DNA from: Hyphomicrobiales bacterium
GTDB lineage: Bacteria > Pseudomonadota > Alphaproteobacteria > Rhizobiales > Rhizobiaceae
Assembly: GCA_900467745.1 (NCBI GenBank)
Contig: UBQW01000028.1
Location: 56,674-120,673 of the forward strand
Direction of reading: 5' to 3'
DNA: 64,000 nt
Shown: piece after piece, positions 31,544-40,282 of the stretch
Numbering within the stretch: position 1 is the stretch's first letter
Layout of the letters: the number at the start of each line of letters is the position of its first letter
Position numbers and translations under genes: made by a program
The notes under the pieces: model-generated
Databases searched by the model: none
The model's input: the letters and a program-made list of their open reading frames with translations, nothing else
What the model was told of the DNA's origin: nothing

Positions 31544-33096
31544 GCGTTCGGATTTATATTCCGCGCGATGCGGCAGCGCTGGCGCTGGGTGCCGACAAGG
31601 TCGCAGATGCGGTTGCCAGGCAGATCGCCGATCGCAGGATCGATGCCGTCATCGTGCGCAACGGTTCGCGCGGCATGCACTGGCTCGAGCCGCTGGTCGA
31701 AGTCGAGGTGGCCGGCGAGCGGATCGGCTACGGCCCTGTGAAGACGAGCGATGTGGCGTCCTTGTTCGACGCGGGGATGATATCTGGCGGCGATCACCGG
31801 CTCTGTCTTGGCGCGGTCGAGAAGATCGCGTTTCTCAAGCAACAGACACGACTGACATTTTCCCGTTGCGGCGTGATCGACCCGCTGTCGCTTGCCGATT
31901 ATGAGGCGCATGGCGGGCTTTGCGGCCTGCGTCGTGCCGTCACGATGCAGCCGGCCGATATCGTCAGTGACGTCACCCAATCCGGTCTGCGAGGCCGCGG
32001 CGGCGCGGGTTTTCCGACGGGCATAAAGTGGAACACCGTTCTCGATGCACCGGGAGCGCGAAAATATATCGTCTGCAATGCCGACGAAGGCGACAGCGGT
32101 ACGTTCGCCGACCGAATGATCATGGAGGGCGACCCCTTCGTGCTCGTCGAGGGTATGGTGATCGCGGGGCTCGCGACCGGTGCCACCAAAGGCTTCGTCT
32201 ATATCCGCTCGGAATATCCGCATGCGATTGCCGCCATGACGGAGGCGGTGGAGATCGCGGCGCGCGCTGGCGTGCTCGGCCCTTCGGTTCTCGGTTTCGG
32301 CAAGGCGTTCGACATCGAGATCCGTGCTGGCGCCGGCGCCTATGTCTGCGGCGAGGAAACGGCGCTCCTAAACAGCCTGGAGGGAAAGCGCGGCGTCGTG
32401 CGCGCCAAGCCGCCATTGCCGGCGCACAAGGGGCTGTTCGACTGTCCCACCGTCATCAACAATGTGATCTCACTCGCTTCCGTGCCCGTGATCATGGAAA
32501 AGGGAGCTGCCCATTATCGCGACTTCGGCATGGGCCGTTCTCGCGGCACGATCCCGCTGCAGATCGCCGGCAATGTGAAGCACCCCGGACTTTATGAGGC
32601 GGCCTTTGGGCTGACCTTGGGAGAAATCGTCGACGACATCGCCGGCGGCACCGCATCGGGACTGCCGGTCAAGGCGGTGCAGGTGGGCGGGCCGCTGGGC
32701 GCTTACTTCCCACGCGCGCTGTTCGACACGCCGTTCGACTACGAAGCCTTCGCTGCCAAGGATGGGCTGATCGGGCATGCAGGGATCGTTGTCTTTGACG
32801 ACAGCGCCGACATGCTGAAGCAGGCGCGGTTTGCGATGGAGTTCTGCGCCGTGGAGAGCTGTGGCAAGTGTACGCCCTGCCGCATCGGCTCGACACGCGG
32901 GGTGGAGACGGCCGACAGGATCGCCAAAGGTATCGAGCCGGATAAGAATCGGGCGCTGCTGGCCGATCTGTGCAACACAATGAAGTTTGGTTCGCTTTGT
33001 GCGCTCGGTGGTTTCACGCCCTATCCCGTCTTGAGCGCCATGGCGCATTTTCCTGACGATTTTGCGCCTGGGTCGGTAGTGGAGGCTGCGGAATGA
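31540..33096 (+). CDS. fdsB: NAD-dependent formate dehydrogenase beta subunit
   Basis: The 518-residue NuoF-like subunit binds NAD+, FMN and a [4Fe-4S] cluster. An N-terminal thioredoxin-like domain (about 1-120) is followed by the nucleotide/FMN region LRGRGGAGFPTGIKW near 150 and AGAYVCGEETALLNSLEG near 265. The cluster ligands are in ESCGKCTPCRIGSTRG near 445 with a later cysteine in GSLCALGG. It reduces NAD+ with electrons from formate. It overlaps fdsG and is separated from fdsA by 234 bases, unusually long for this operon. Confidence 0.95.
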   Translation: MSVRIYIPRDAAALALGADKVADAVARQIADRRIDAVIVRNGSRGMHWLEPLVEVEVAGERIGYGPVKTSDVASLFDAGMISGGDHRLCLGAVEKIAFLKQQTRLTFSRCGVIDPLSLADYEAHGGLCGLRRAVTMQPADIVSDVTQSGLRGRGGAGFPTGIKWNTVLDAPGARKYIVCNADEGDSGTFADRMIMEGDPFVLVEGMVIAGLATGATKGFVYIRSEYPHAIAAMTEAVEIAARAGVLGPSVLGFGKAFDIEIRAGAGAYVCGEETALLNSLEGKRGVVRAKPPLPAHKGLFDCPTVINNVISLASVPVIMEKGAAHYRDFGMGRSRGTIPLQIAGNVKHPGLYEAAFGLTLGEIVDDIAGGTASGLPVKAVQVGGPLGAYFPRALFDTPFDYEAFAAKDGLIGHAGIVVFDDSADMLKQARFAMEFCAVESCGKCTPCRIGSTRGVETADRIAKGIEPDKNRALLADLCNTMKFGSLCALGGFTPYPVLSAMAHFPDDFAPGSVVEAAE

Positions 33097-33330
33097 TGCG
33101 CGCTGATGCTTCCCAAACCCCGCTTGACCCTGCCGACGATCAACCGAACATGCAGGTAGATCATAAAGTGGCCGGCGCAGCGCCAGCCTGCCCCAGCGGA
33201 TTGGACGGATGCGCAGAGCCAATCTCACGGCTTGCGCGGGAGACTTCGCGCTGGGCGAACAGCGCTCGGCGCAGAGGCCTCGATCCCATCGCATCAAACC
33301 GTTCAGACAGGTCCAGACAGGAGGCACACC

Positions 33331-36210
33331 ATGTCCCTCGTTCATGAAATCGACTACGGCACGCCGGCCTCTGCCTCCGAAACCATGGTGACGCTCACCA
33401 TCGACGGCAACCAGATCACTGTGCCCGAGGGTACCTCGATCATGCGTGCCTCGATGGATGCAGGCATCGAGATCCCGAAGCTCTGCGCCACCGACATGAT
33501 CGACGCCTTCGGCTCCTGCCGGCTCTGTCTTGTCGAGATCCAGGGACGCAACGGCCTGCCCGCGTCCTGCACCACGCCGGTTGCGGCTGGCATGGTGGTT
33601 TCGACGCAGACGAACCGGCTCAAAGACGTCCGCCGCGGCGTGATGGAACTCTATATCTCCGACCACCCGCTTGACTGTCTTACCTGTGCTGCGAATGGCG
33701 ATTGCGAGCTGCAGGACATGGCCGGCGCCGTCGGTCTGCGCGATGTGCGCTACGGCTACGATGGTGAAAACCACGTCAAGGCGCGGGATAATGGCGGGCT
33801 CAATGCCAAGTGGGCGCCGAAGGACGAAAGCAATCCCTATTTTACCTTCGATCCGGCCAAATGCATCGTCTGTTCGCGCTGCGTGCGCGCCTGCGAGGAG
33901 GTGCAAGGCACCTTCGCGCTAACCATCGAGGGCCGGGGCTTCGGCTCGCGGGTTTCGGCCGGGATGCATGAGGATTTCGTCTCTTCGGAATGCGTCTCGT
34001 GCGGCGCCTGCGTGCAGGCCTGCCCAACCGCGACGCTGACCGAGAAGTCGGTGATCGAGATCGGCCAGCCCGAGCATTCGGTCGTTACCACCTGCGCCTA
34101 TTGCGGCGTCGGCTGTTCATTCAAGGCGGAAATGCGCGGCGAAGAACTGGTGCGCATGGTGCCGTGGAAGGATGGGCAGGCCAACCGCGGGCATTCCTGC
34201 GTAAAGGGCCGCTTCGCCTACGGCTATTCCAGCCACAAGGACCGCATCTTGAACCCGATGGTGCGCGAGAAAATCACCGATCCGTGGCGCGAAGTGACCT
34301 GGGAGGAGGCCTTCGCACATGTGGCCTCCGAGTTCCGTCGTATCCAGTACCAGTATGGCCGCGAATCGATCGGCGGCATCACCTCCTCTCGCTGCACCAA
34401 TGAAGAGACCTACCTCGTGCAGAAGCTGGTGCGCGCTGGCTTCCGCAACAACAATGTCGACACCTGCGCCCGCGTCTGTCATTCACCGACGGGCTACGGT
34501 CTCGGCCAGGCCTTCGGCACCTCGGCCGGCACACAGAATTTCGACAGCGTCGAAAAGAGCGATGTGATCGTCATCATCGGCGCCAATCCAACGGATGGGC
34601 ACCCGGTTTTCGGGTCTCGCCTGAAAAAGCGGCTGCGGCAGGGCGCCAAGCTGATCGTCATCGATCCGCGCCGCACCGATATCGTTCGCTCGCCGCATGT
34701 CGAGGCAGCCTATCATTTGCCGCTGAAGCCGGGCACCAACGTCGCGGTCATGACCTCGCTGGCGCATGTGATCGTCACCGAAGGGCTGTTCGACGAGCGC
34801 TTCATCCGCGAGCGCTGCGACTGGTCGGAGTTCGAAGACTGGGCGGCGTTCGTGGCCGAGCCAAACCATAGCCCCGAGGCGACTGAGGCGTTGACCGGCG
34901 TGCCTGCAGATATGCTTCGCGGAGCTGCCCGCCTCTATGCCACAGGCGGCAATGGCGCGATTTATTACGGGCTTGGCGTAACCGAGCACAGCCAGGGCTC
35001 GACAACGGTCATGGCAATCGCCAACCTTGCAATGGTAACCGGCAATATCGGCCGTCCCGGCGTCGGCGTGAACCCCTTGCGCGGCCAGAACAACGTGCAG
35101 GGTTCCTGCGACATGGGCTCCTTCCCGCACGAATTGCCGGGCTATCGCCATGTCTCCGACGATGCGACACGCGACATCTTCGAGAAGCTCTGGGGCGTCA
35201 AAATCAGCGACGAGCCTGGCCTGCGCATTCCCAACATGCTTGATGCCGCCGTCGATGGGTCTTTCAAAGGGCTCTATGTTCAGGGCGAGGACATCCTCCA
35301 GTCCGACCCTGACACCAAGCATGTGGCGGCGGGGCTGGCGGCCATGGAATGCGTCGTAGTCCACGATCTCTTCCTGAACGAGACGGCAAACTATGCGCAC
35401 GTCTTCCTGCCGGGCTCGAGTTTCCTCGAGAAGGACGGCACATTCACCAATGCCGAGCGACGCATCAACCGCGTGCGCAAGGTCATGAGCCCGAAGAACG
35501 GCTATGCTGACTGGGAAGTGACGCAAAAGCTGGCGCAGGCGATCGGCCTTGCCTGGAACTACGAGCATCCGTCCGAAATCATGGATGAGATCGCGCTAAC
35601 AACGCCGAGCTTCGCAATGGTCTCCTACGACTATCTGGAAAAGATGGGGTCTGTGCAGTGGCCGTGCAATGAAGCGCACCCCGAGGGATCGCCGATCATG
35701 CATGTCGATGGTTTTGTGCGTGGGAAAGGCAAGTTCATCCGCACCGAATACATCGCCACCGATGAACGCACCGGCCCGCGCTTCCCGCTGCTTTTGACGA
35801 CAGGGCGAATTCTCAGCCAATATAATGTCGGAGCCCAGACGCGCCGCACCGAGAATGTCGTATGGCACTCCGAGGACCGGCTGGAGGTCCATCCGCATGA
35901 TGCCGAACAGCGCGGCATCCGCGATGGCGACTGGGTGAAGCTGATGAGCCGCTCGGGCGACACGACACTGCGCGCGCTGATCACCGATCGCGTCTCGCCC
36001 GGCGTGGTCTATACAACTTTCCACCATCCGGACACGCAGGCTAACGTGATCACCACCGACTTCTCCGACTGGGCAACCAACTGTCCCGAGTACAAGGTGA
36101 CCGCGGTCCAGGTCTCACCTTCCAACGGCCCGACAGACTGGCAGGTCGAGTATGATGAGCAGGCGCGGCAGAGCCGACGGATCTCGGGCAAGCTCGAAGC
36201 GGCGGAGTAA
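33331..36210 (+). CDS. fdsA: NAD-dependent formate dehydrogenase alpha (catalytic) subunit
   Basis: The 959-residue molybdenum enzyme has an N-terminal [2Fe-2S] domain (IPKLCATD, GSCRLCLV), a His-Cys cluster region (HPLDCLTCAANGDC), two [4Fe-4S] motifs (CIVCSRCVRAC, CVSCGACVQACPT) and then the MopB domain opening with CAYCGVGCSF near residue 255. The molybdenum ligand is a cysteine in VDTCARVCHSPTGYG near 386, followed by the catalytic histidine, so it is the Cys form and not the selenocysteine form. It oxidises formate to CO2. AGGAGG six bases upstream fixes the start at MSLVHEID. Confidence 0.96.
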   Translation: MSLVHEIDYGTPASASETMVTLTIDGNQITVPEGTSIMRASMDAGIEIPKLCATDMIDAFGSCRLCLVEIQGRNGLPASCTTPVAAGMVVSTQTNRLKDVRRGVMELYISDHPLDCLTCAANGDCELQDMAGAVGLRDVRYGYDGENHVKARDNGGLNAKWAPKDESNPYFTFDPAKCIVCSRCVRACEEVQGTFALTIEGRGFGSRVSAGMHEDFVSSECVSCGACVQACPTATLTEKSVIEIGQPEHSVVTTCAYCGVGCSFKAEMRGEELVRMVPWKDGQANRGHSCVKGRFAYGYSSHKDRILNPMVREKITDPWREVTWEEAFAHVASEFRRIQYQYGRESIGGITSSRCTNEETYLVQKLVRAGFRNNNVDTCARVCHSPTGYGLGQAFGTSAGTQNFDSVEKSDVIVIIGANPTDGHPVFGSRLKKRLRQGAKLIVIDPRRTDIVRSPHVEAAYHLPLKPGTNVAVMTSLAHVIVTEGLFDERFIRERCDWSEFEDWAAFVAEPNHSPEATEALTGVPADMLRGAARLYATGGNGAIYYGLGVTEHSQGSTTVMAIANLAMVTGNIGRPGVGVNPLRGQNNVQGSCDMGSFPHELPGYRHVSDDATRDIFEKLWGVKISDEPGLRIPNMLDAAVDGSFKGLYVQGEDILQSDPDTKHVAAGLAAMECVVVHDLFLNETANYAHVFLPGSSFLEKDGTFTNAERRINRVRKVMSPKNGYADWEVTQKLAQAIGLAWNYEHPSEIMDEIALTTPSFAMVSYDYLEKMGSVQWPCNEAHPEGSPIMHVDGFVRGKGKFIRTEYIATDERTGPRFPLLLTTGRILSQYNVGAQTRRTENVVWHSEDRLEVHPHDAEQRGIRDGDWVKLMSRSGDTTLRALITDRVSPGVVYTTFHHPDTQANVITTDFSDWATNCPEYKVTAVQVSPSNGPTDWQVEYDEQARQSRRISGKLEAAE

Positions 36211-36213
36211 ACC

Positions 36214-36468
36214 ATGTCACACAGCACCAACGACAAGCTCGTCTATATGGCCAACCAAATCGCGGGCTTCTTCGCGACCCAGCCCGAAGGCGAGGCCGCA
36301 CAGGGTGTGGCCTCGCATATCAACAAGTTCTGGGAGCCGCGCATGCGCCGGCAACTGTTCGAGATACTGGAGCAGGATGAAAACGGGCTGAGCCCCCTGG
36401 TGTTGCGGGCCGTGTCGCTGATCAAACGGCCGTTGTCGGAAACACCCAGTACGGAAACGACCGTCTGA
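36214..36468 (+). CDS. fdsD: Formate dehydrogenase delta subunit
   Basis: The 84-residue protein matches the FdsD family: KLVYMANQIAGFFATQP, then HINKFWEPRMRRQLFEIL, and a final SPLVLRAVSLIK stretch. FdsD is a small cytosolic factor needed for assembly or activity of Fds-type enzymes. It starts three bases after the fdsA stop. In related operons an fdsC gene (FdhD-like sulfur transfer to the molybdenum cofactor) normally lies between fdsA and fdsD; it is absent here. Confidence 0.9.
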   Translation: MSHSTNDKLVYMANQIAGFFATQPEGEAAQGVASHINKFWEPRMRRQLFEILEQDENGLSPLVLRAVSLIKRPLSETPSTETTV

Positions 36469-36794
36469 CAAACACCATCCCGCCGATGCAGATAGCATCG
36501 AAGATAACGGCGCCATTGCGCCGACAGAGGTCATGCGCTTCGGCTATCACCTCCCAACCATCCAGCATCCTCCAGCGCACTTGAAGGTGACACGCGATTA
36601 CCAATCGAGCTCGGTTCGTTAGAACTGAAGCGGCCTGATAATTGCAGCTAGCGCAATTAAATCGAAATCATTCGTGCAATTGTTTGCGCGAGCTCTTCCC
36701 TTCAATATCTCCTCATCAGACGAACGCGAGGTTCGCCAGGGCGGCTTCAGGCCGCCGTTCAGCTCGTCGCCACTTGAGAATTGAGATTGAGATC
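36469..36794. other. Intergenic stretch after fdsD
   Basis: These 326 bp hold no gene I can support. A short inverted repeat AATTGC-N7-GCAATT lies around 36640-36658. A GGCGGC-TTCAG-GCCGCC hairpin is at 36740-36756 in the probable leader of the next gene. A 60-codon frame on the minus strand (36422-36604) overlaps the end of fdsD and has no ribosome binding site, so I leave it out. Confidence 0.4.
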
Positions 36795-37472
36795 ATGAAG
36801 TTGCCCTCCCTACCCCAACTCCTGAGCTTCAACGCAGGCTATGTGGACACGCTCGGTTTTCTAGCGCTATCGGGTCTCTTCACCGCCCACGTCACCGGGA
36901 ACTTCGTCACGCTCGGCGCAACGGCGGCACTCGGTCTGGGCGGAGCGTTGTCGAAGCTATTGGCACTTCCCGTGTTCTGCTTCGTCGTCTTCGCATCGCG
37001 CCTGACGTGTTTGAAATTGCAGGCTGTGGATCGTTCCCCGATCCGCCCGATGCTGATCGTGAAGCTGGCTTTCCTCGCCGGTGTCGCGATTTTCGCGCTC
37101 TATCATGGGCCATTTCACGCGGACGAAAACATCGTGACGCTTGTCGTCGGACTTGCTCTCGTTTGCGCGATGGCCATCCAAAACGGGCTGCACAGAGCCC
37201 ATCTGTCGAAGGCGCCTCCCTCAACCTTGATGACCGGAACGACAACGCAGATCATGCTCGATCTAGCAGATCTCCTGGTCAGCGCGAAACCGGAAGAGAC
37301 GGCAGCACTGAAGGCACGGATCTTGAAAATGGGCATGGCCGTTGTCACGTTCGCACTCGGCTGTGGCCTCGGTGCCGCCGGTTACATGTTTGCTCCCGCC
37401 GCAGCCTTCACCCTGCCAGCCATTCTGGCCACAATCGCACTCTTCGCCAGCACTGCAGGTGCCGACGCATAA
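36795..37472 (+). CDS. DUF1275 (YoaK-type) membrane protein
   Basis: The 225-residue integral membrane protein has about six hydrophobic helices and the DUF1275 opening LLSFNAGYVDTLGFLALSGLFTAHVTGNFV. The conserved AGYxDxxxFL and HxTGN elements are present. The central QNGLHRAHLSKAPPSTLMTGTTTQIMLDL also fits the family. Function of the family is unknown. The MKLPSLPQ start has only a weak GAGAT upstream. It is followed 45 bases later by another small membrane protein gene, so the two may be co-transcribed. Confidence 0.8.
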   Translation: MKLPSLPQLLSFNAGYVDTLGFLALSGLFTAHVTGNFVTLGATAALGLGGALSKLLALPVFCFVVFASRLTCLKLQAVDRSPIRPMLIVKLAFLAGVAIFALYHGPFHADENIVTLVVGLALVCAMAIQNGLHRAHLSKAPPSTLMTGTTTQIMLDLADLLVSAKPEETAALKARILKMGMAVVTFALGCGLGAAGYMFAPAAAFTLPAILATIALFASTAGADA

Positions 37473-37517
37473 GTCTCACTCTCACGACTATTGGACCAAA
37501 GAAGAAGGAAGACCGCA

Positions 37518-37913
37518 ATGGACACAATTGGCGAAGTCGGCGGGTTGGCAAGTCTGATCGCACCGATCCTCAAGCCGATGGCATCGGGCCTCGAATTCTT
37601 CGGTGTCGGCGTCATCCTGGTCGGCGTGGTTGTCGCGACGGTGAGTTACGCGCGAGATCTGATGTCACCTGCCAAGCATGACGCCTACGACAGATATCGC
37701 GCGAACCTTGGACGCGGCATCTTGCTCGGGCTCGAAATCCTGATCGGCGCCGACATTATCGCGACTATCATATCGCCCTTGACCTGGGAAAGCGTCGGCC
37801 TGCTCGGGCTGATCGTCCTGATCAGGACCTTTCTCAGCTTCTCTCTGGAAGCCGAGATCGACGGTCAGTGGCCATGGTCCAGGGCGTCGAAAGGCGGCAC
37901 GGAACCCCGTTGA
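37518..37913 (+). CDS. DUF1622 family membrane protein
   Basis: The 131-residue protein has three predicted transmembrane segments and the DUF1622 pattern: GLEFFGVGVILVGVVVAT, then YRANLGRGILLGLEILIGADIIATI near residues 65-90, and LIVLIRTFLSFSLEAEIDGQWPW near the end. No function is known for the family. AAGAAGGAAG precedes the ATG. It lies between the DUF1275 gene and a luciferase-like monooxygenase gene on the same strand. Confidence 0.82.
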   Translation: MDTIGEVGGLASLIAPILKPMASGLEFFGVGVILVGVVVATVSYARDLMSPAKHDAYDRYRANLGRGILLGLEILIGADIIATIISPLTWESVGLLGLIVLIRTFLSFSLEAEIDGQWPWSRASKGGTEPR

Positions 37914-37970
37914 CCACAAGGGCGATAGTGCGTCCACTCCTAATCATTCACAAAACCAGCAGGAAAACCA

Positions 37971-39008
37971 ATGACTTCAACCCTCGAATTTGGCCTCGAC
38001 ACATTTGGAGACGTCACCACGGCGGCAGACGGTCAGCTTCTTGCGCAACCTCAAGTCATCCGCAACGTGATCGAAGAGGCCGTTCTAGCAGACCGGCATG
38101 GCATCGATTTTTTCGGCATCGGCGAACACCACCGAAAAGATTTTGCCGTGTCCGCTCCCGAAGTTGTTCTCTCGGCGATTGCGGCGCGCACAGAACGCAT
38201 ACGATTGGGATCAGCAGTCACCGTGTTGAGCTCAGACGACCCCATACGCGTCTTCCAGCGGTTCTCCACGCTCGACGCAATCTCCAACGGACGCGCCGAG
38301 GTTATTCTGGGCCGTGGCTCCTTCATCGAATCCTTCCCGCTTTTCGGCTACGATCTGTCGAAATACGAAGAACTGTTCGAACAGAAGCTCGACCTCTTCT
38401 CTGAACTCGTCACCAAGGATGTCATCGATTACGAGGGAGACTGGCGACCGCCCTTGAAGGACCAGCGCATCTACCCTCCGATCGGCGACGGCCAGCTGAA
38501 GACGTGGATCGGCGTAGGCGGCAGTCCCGAATCGGTGATCCGCGCAGTAAGGCACGACATGCGGCTGATGCTGGCGATCATCGGCGGCAACCCGCAACGC
38601 TTTGTGCCCTATGTGGATCTCTACAAGAAAGCGTCCGAGCAGGCGGGCCGGCCCGCGCGTGAAGTTGGCGTCCACTCGCCTGGCTATATCGCCGAAAACG
38701 ATGAAGAGGCTCGCCGCGATCTGTTTCCGCATTTCAAGAAGATCCGTGATCGCCTCGGCAGGGAGCGCGGCTGGCCGCCGGTAACAGAGCGTGATTTCGA
38801 CAACGAGATCGAACACGGATCACTTTACGCGGGATCGCCGGAAACGGTCGCGAAGAAGATCGTCAACCTCGTCAGAACACTTGGTATTTCGCGCTTCCAG
38901 ATGAAGTATTCGGCTGGTCCGATGGAGCACGAAAAGCTCATGAACAGCATCGCCCTCTACGGCACCAAGGTTATCCCGCTGGTCCGCTCAATGCTGGCGC
39001 AGCCCTGA
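37971..39008 (+). CDS. LLM-class flavin-dependent oxidoreductase
   Basis: The 345-residue protein belongs to the bacterial luciferase-like monooxygenase superfamily. It shows GIDFFGIGEHHRKDFAVSAPE near residue 43, GSAVTVLSSDDPIRVFQRFSTLDAISNGRAEVILGRGSF-type strand and loop near 80-120, and a C-terminal GSPETVAKKIVNLV. Such enzymes use FMNH2 or F420 to oxidise varied small molecules; the substrate is not predictable. AGGA lies upstream of the ATG. It is 57 bases downstream of the DUF1622 gene. Confidence 0.88.
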   Translation: MTSTLEFGLDTFGDVTTAADGQLLAQPQVIRNVIEEAVLADRHGIDFFGIGEHHRKDFAVSAPEVVLSAIAARTERIRLGSAVTVLSSDDPIRVFQRFSTLDAISNGRAEVILGRGSFIESFPLFGYDLSKYEELFEQKLDLFSELVTKDVIDYEGDWRPPLKDQRIYPPIGDGQLKTWIGVGGSPESVIRAVRHDMRLMLAIIGGNPQRFVPYVDLYKKASEQAGRPAREVGVHSPGYIAENDEEARRDLFPHFKKIRDRLGRERGWPPVTERDFDNEIEHGSLYAGSPETVAKKIVNLVRTLGISRFQMKYSAGPMEHEKLMNSIALYGTKVIPLVRSMLAQP

Positions 39009-39182
39009 GCCTGACCCGATGCGGAGAACGATATCGCCCTGCGCCGCACCGAGAGGATCGAATAGTCTTCGGCCCTCCCGGTGCTTCGGTGTAATCCTTT
39101 CATTTAGGATCTTCATCCGACAGTGTCGGCACGACAGATCCTGGTTCGTTCTTGAAGGGTAAAAGCATCGGAGGAGATCCCC

Positions 39183-39821
39183 ATGAAGCTCTATTTCAGC
39201 AGAAATCCAAATCCACGTCTGGCCGTTGCCGTTGCCAGGCACCTGGACGCAAACATCGAATTTGAATTCGCGTCTCCTCTGGCGCCTGGGCAATCGGAAC
39301 GCTACCTGCCACTTAACCCCAATCTCCTGCTTCCAATCCTCGAGCGCCCGGGACGATCGCTATGGGAAACCGACGCGATTGCCTGTTACCTTTCCCGACA
39401 TACCGGTTCGAATTTCTGGTGTACCGATGATGATGAACCGGAGATGATCCGCTGGATCAGTTGGGCGAAGGACAATTTTGTGAAGGCATGTGACGCGGTC
39501 CATTGGGAGCGCGGGACAAAACCGCGTTATGGCATTGGTAGCTGTGATGAAGCGCAGGTCGAAAGCGGACTGAAGCAGTTCCACAGGGCCGCAGCCCTGC
39601 TTGAGGCCGAACTTGCCGATCGCATGTGGCTCGTTGGCGACACGATCTCCTTCGCGGATTTTCGCATGGCAACCTTCCTGCCGTTCAATGATGCCGCAAA
39701 ATTGCCGGTGTCGGACTATCCCTCCATTCAGCGCTGGTCGAACCGACTGACTGAGATTGACGCCTGGCGCGACCCTTTCCATGGGCTCGAAGCACCGCCG
39801 ATGCCGCCACTGCCAGTTTGA
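39183..39821 (+). CDS. Glutathione S-transferase family protein
   Basis: The 212-residue protein has a thioredoxin-fold N-terminal domain (MKLYFSRNPNPRLAV, cis-proline region LLPILERPGRSLWETDAIACYLS near residues 45-72) and an all-helical C-terminal domain ending in DYPSIQRWSNRLTEIDAWRDPF. The ETDAI element matches the glutathione-binding Glu-Ser/Thr position. GGAGGAG lies upstream of the ATG. A perfect 10-bp hairpin starts six bases after the stop. It stands alone in its unit. Confidence 0.88.
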   Translation: MKLYFSRNPNPRLAVAVARHLDANIEFEFASPLAPGQSERYLPLNPNLLLPILERPGRSLWETDAIACYLSRHTGSNFWCTDDDEPEMIRWISWAKDNFVKACDAVHWERGTKPRYGIGSCDEAQVESGLKQFHRAAALLEAELADRMWLVGDTISFADFRMATFLPFNDAAKLPVSDYPSIQRWSNRLTEIDAWRDPFHGLEAPPMPPLPV

Positions 39822-39826
39822 AATCG

Positions 39827-39849
39827 GCGAAATGCCGAGGGCATTTCGC
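39827..39849 (+). terminator. Hairpin after the GST gene
   Basis: A perfect 10-bp stem (GCGAAATGCC with GGCATTTCGC) with a GAG loop starts six bases after the stop. There is no T run immediately after it. Confidence 0.55.
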
Positions 39850-39917
39850 GAAGTTTGAGTTGACGTTTTCAACGGCGACGCCACACTTGTGAACTACAGC
39901 AATGTGGGAGGACGTTG

Positions 39918-40223
39918 ATGGAAGACCCAAACCAGTGGCGCCACATGGCAAGCGCCCCGAAGGACGGCAGCCGGATCCTCGTGACGATCCATCCATCCGA
40001 ACAGGGACCGGCGCAGGTCGATCTTGCCTACTGGTCTAACGGCGATCGGTTTGGTTCGGAAGGCTGGCGCTCATCCGACTCTGTCCCCGGCCGTATCATC
40101 GAATATCCCGATCCGGAGCTGAAATGTTGGATGCCGATGCCTTTGGCCAATGTCGGCCAGAGCTCGCTGCCCTCCCCATGGGAAGGCGACGATATTCTCC
40201 AGCTCGATGGATCCGGGATCTAG
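39918..40223 (+). CDS. Small conserved-type protein (WxxMxSAPKDG)
   Basis: The 101-residue soluble protein begins MEDPNQWRHMASAPKDGSRILVTIHP. The W-x-x-M-x-SAPKDG opening is shared by many small phage and rhizobial proteins of unknown function. It also contains the pattern YWSNGDRFGSEGWRSSD and a late WMPMP. It has no signal peptide or membrane segment. GGGAGG six bases before the ATG supports translation. It converges on the EamA exporter gene. I do not know its function. Confidence 0.6.
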   Translation: MEDPNQWRHMASAPKDGSRILVTIHPSEQGPAQVDLAYWSNGDRFGSEGWRSSDSVPGRIIEYPDPELKCWMPMPLANVGQSSLPSPWEGDDILQLDGSGI

Positions 40224-40282
40224 CGCGATTGCCGCGCATCCCGAAACCATAACACATGGATTGGCACAGCCACGGCCATGTC

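Noticed and set aside
36422..36604. A 60-codon minus-strand frame after fdsD
   Set aside because: It overlaps the fdsD end, has no ribosome binding site and matches nothing I know, though its composition is fairly protein-like.
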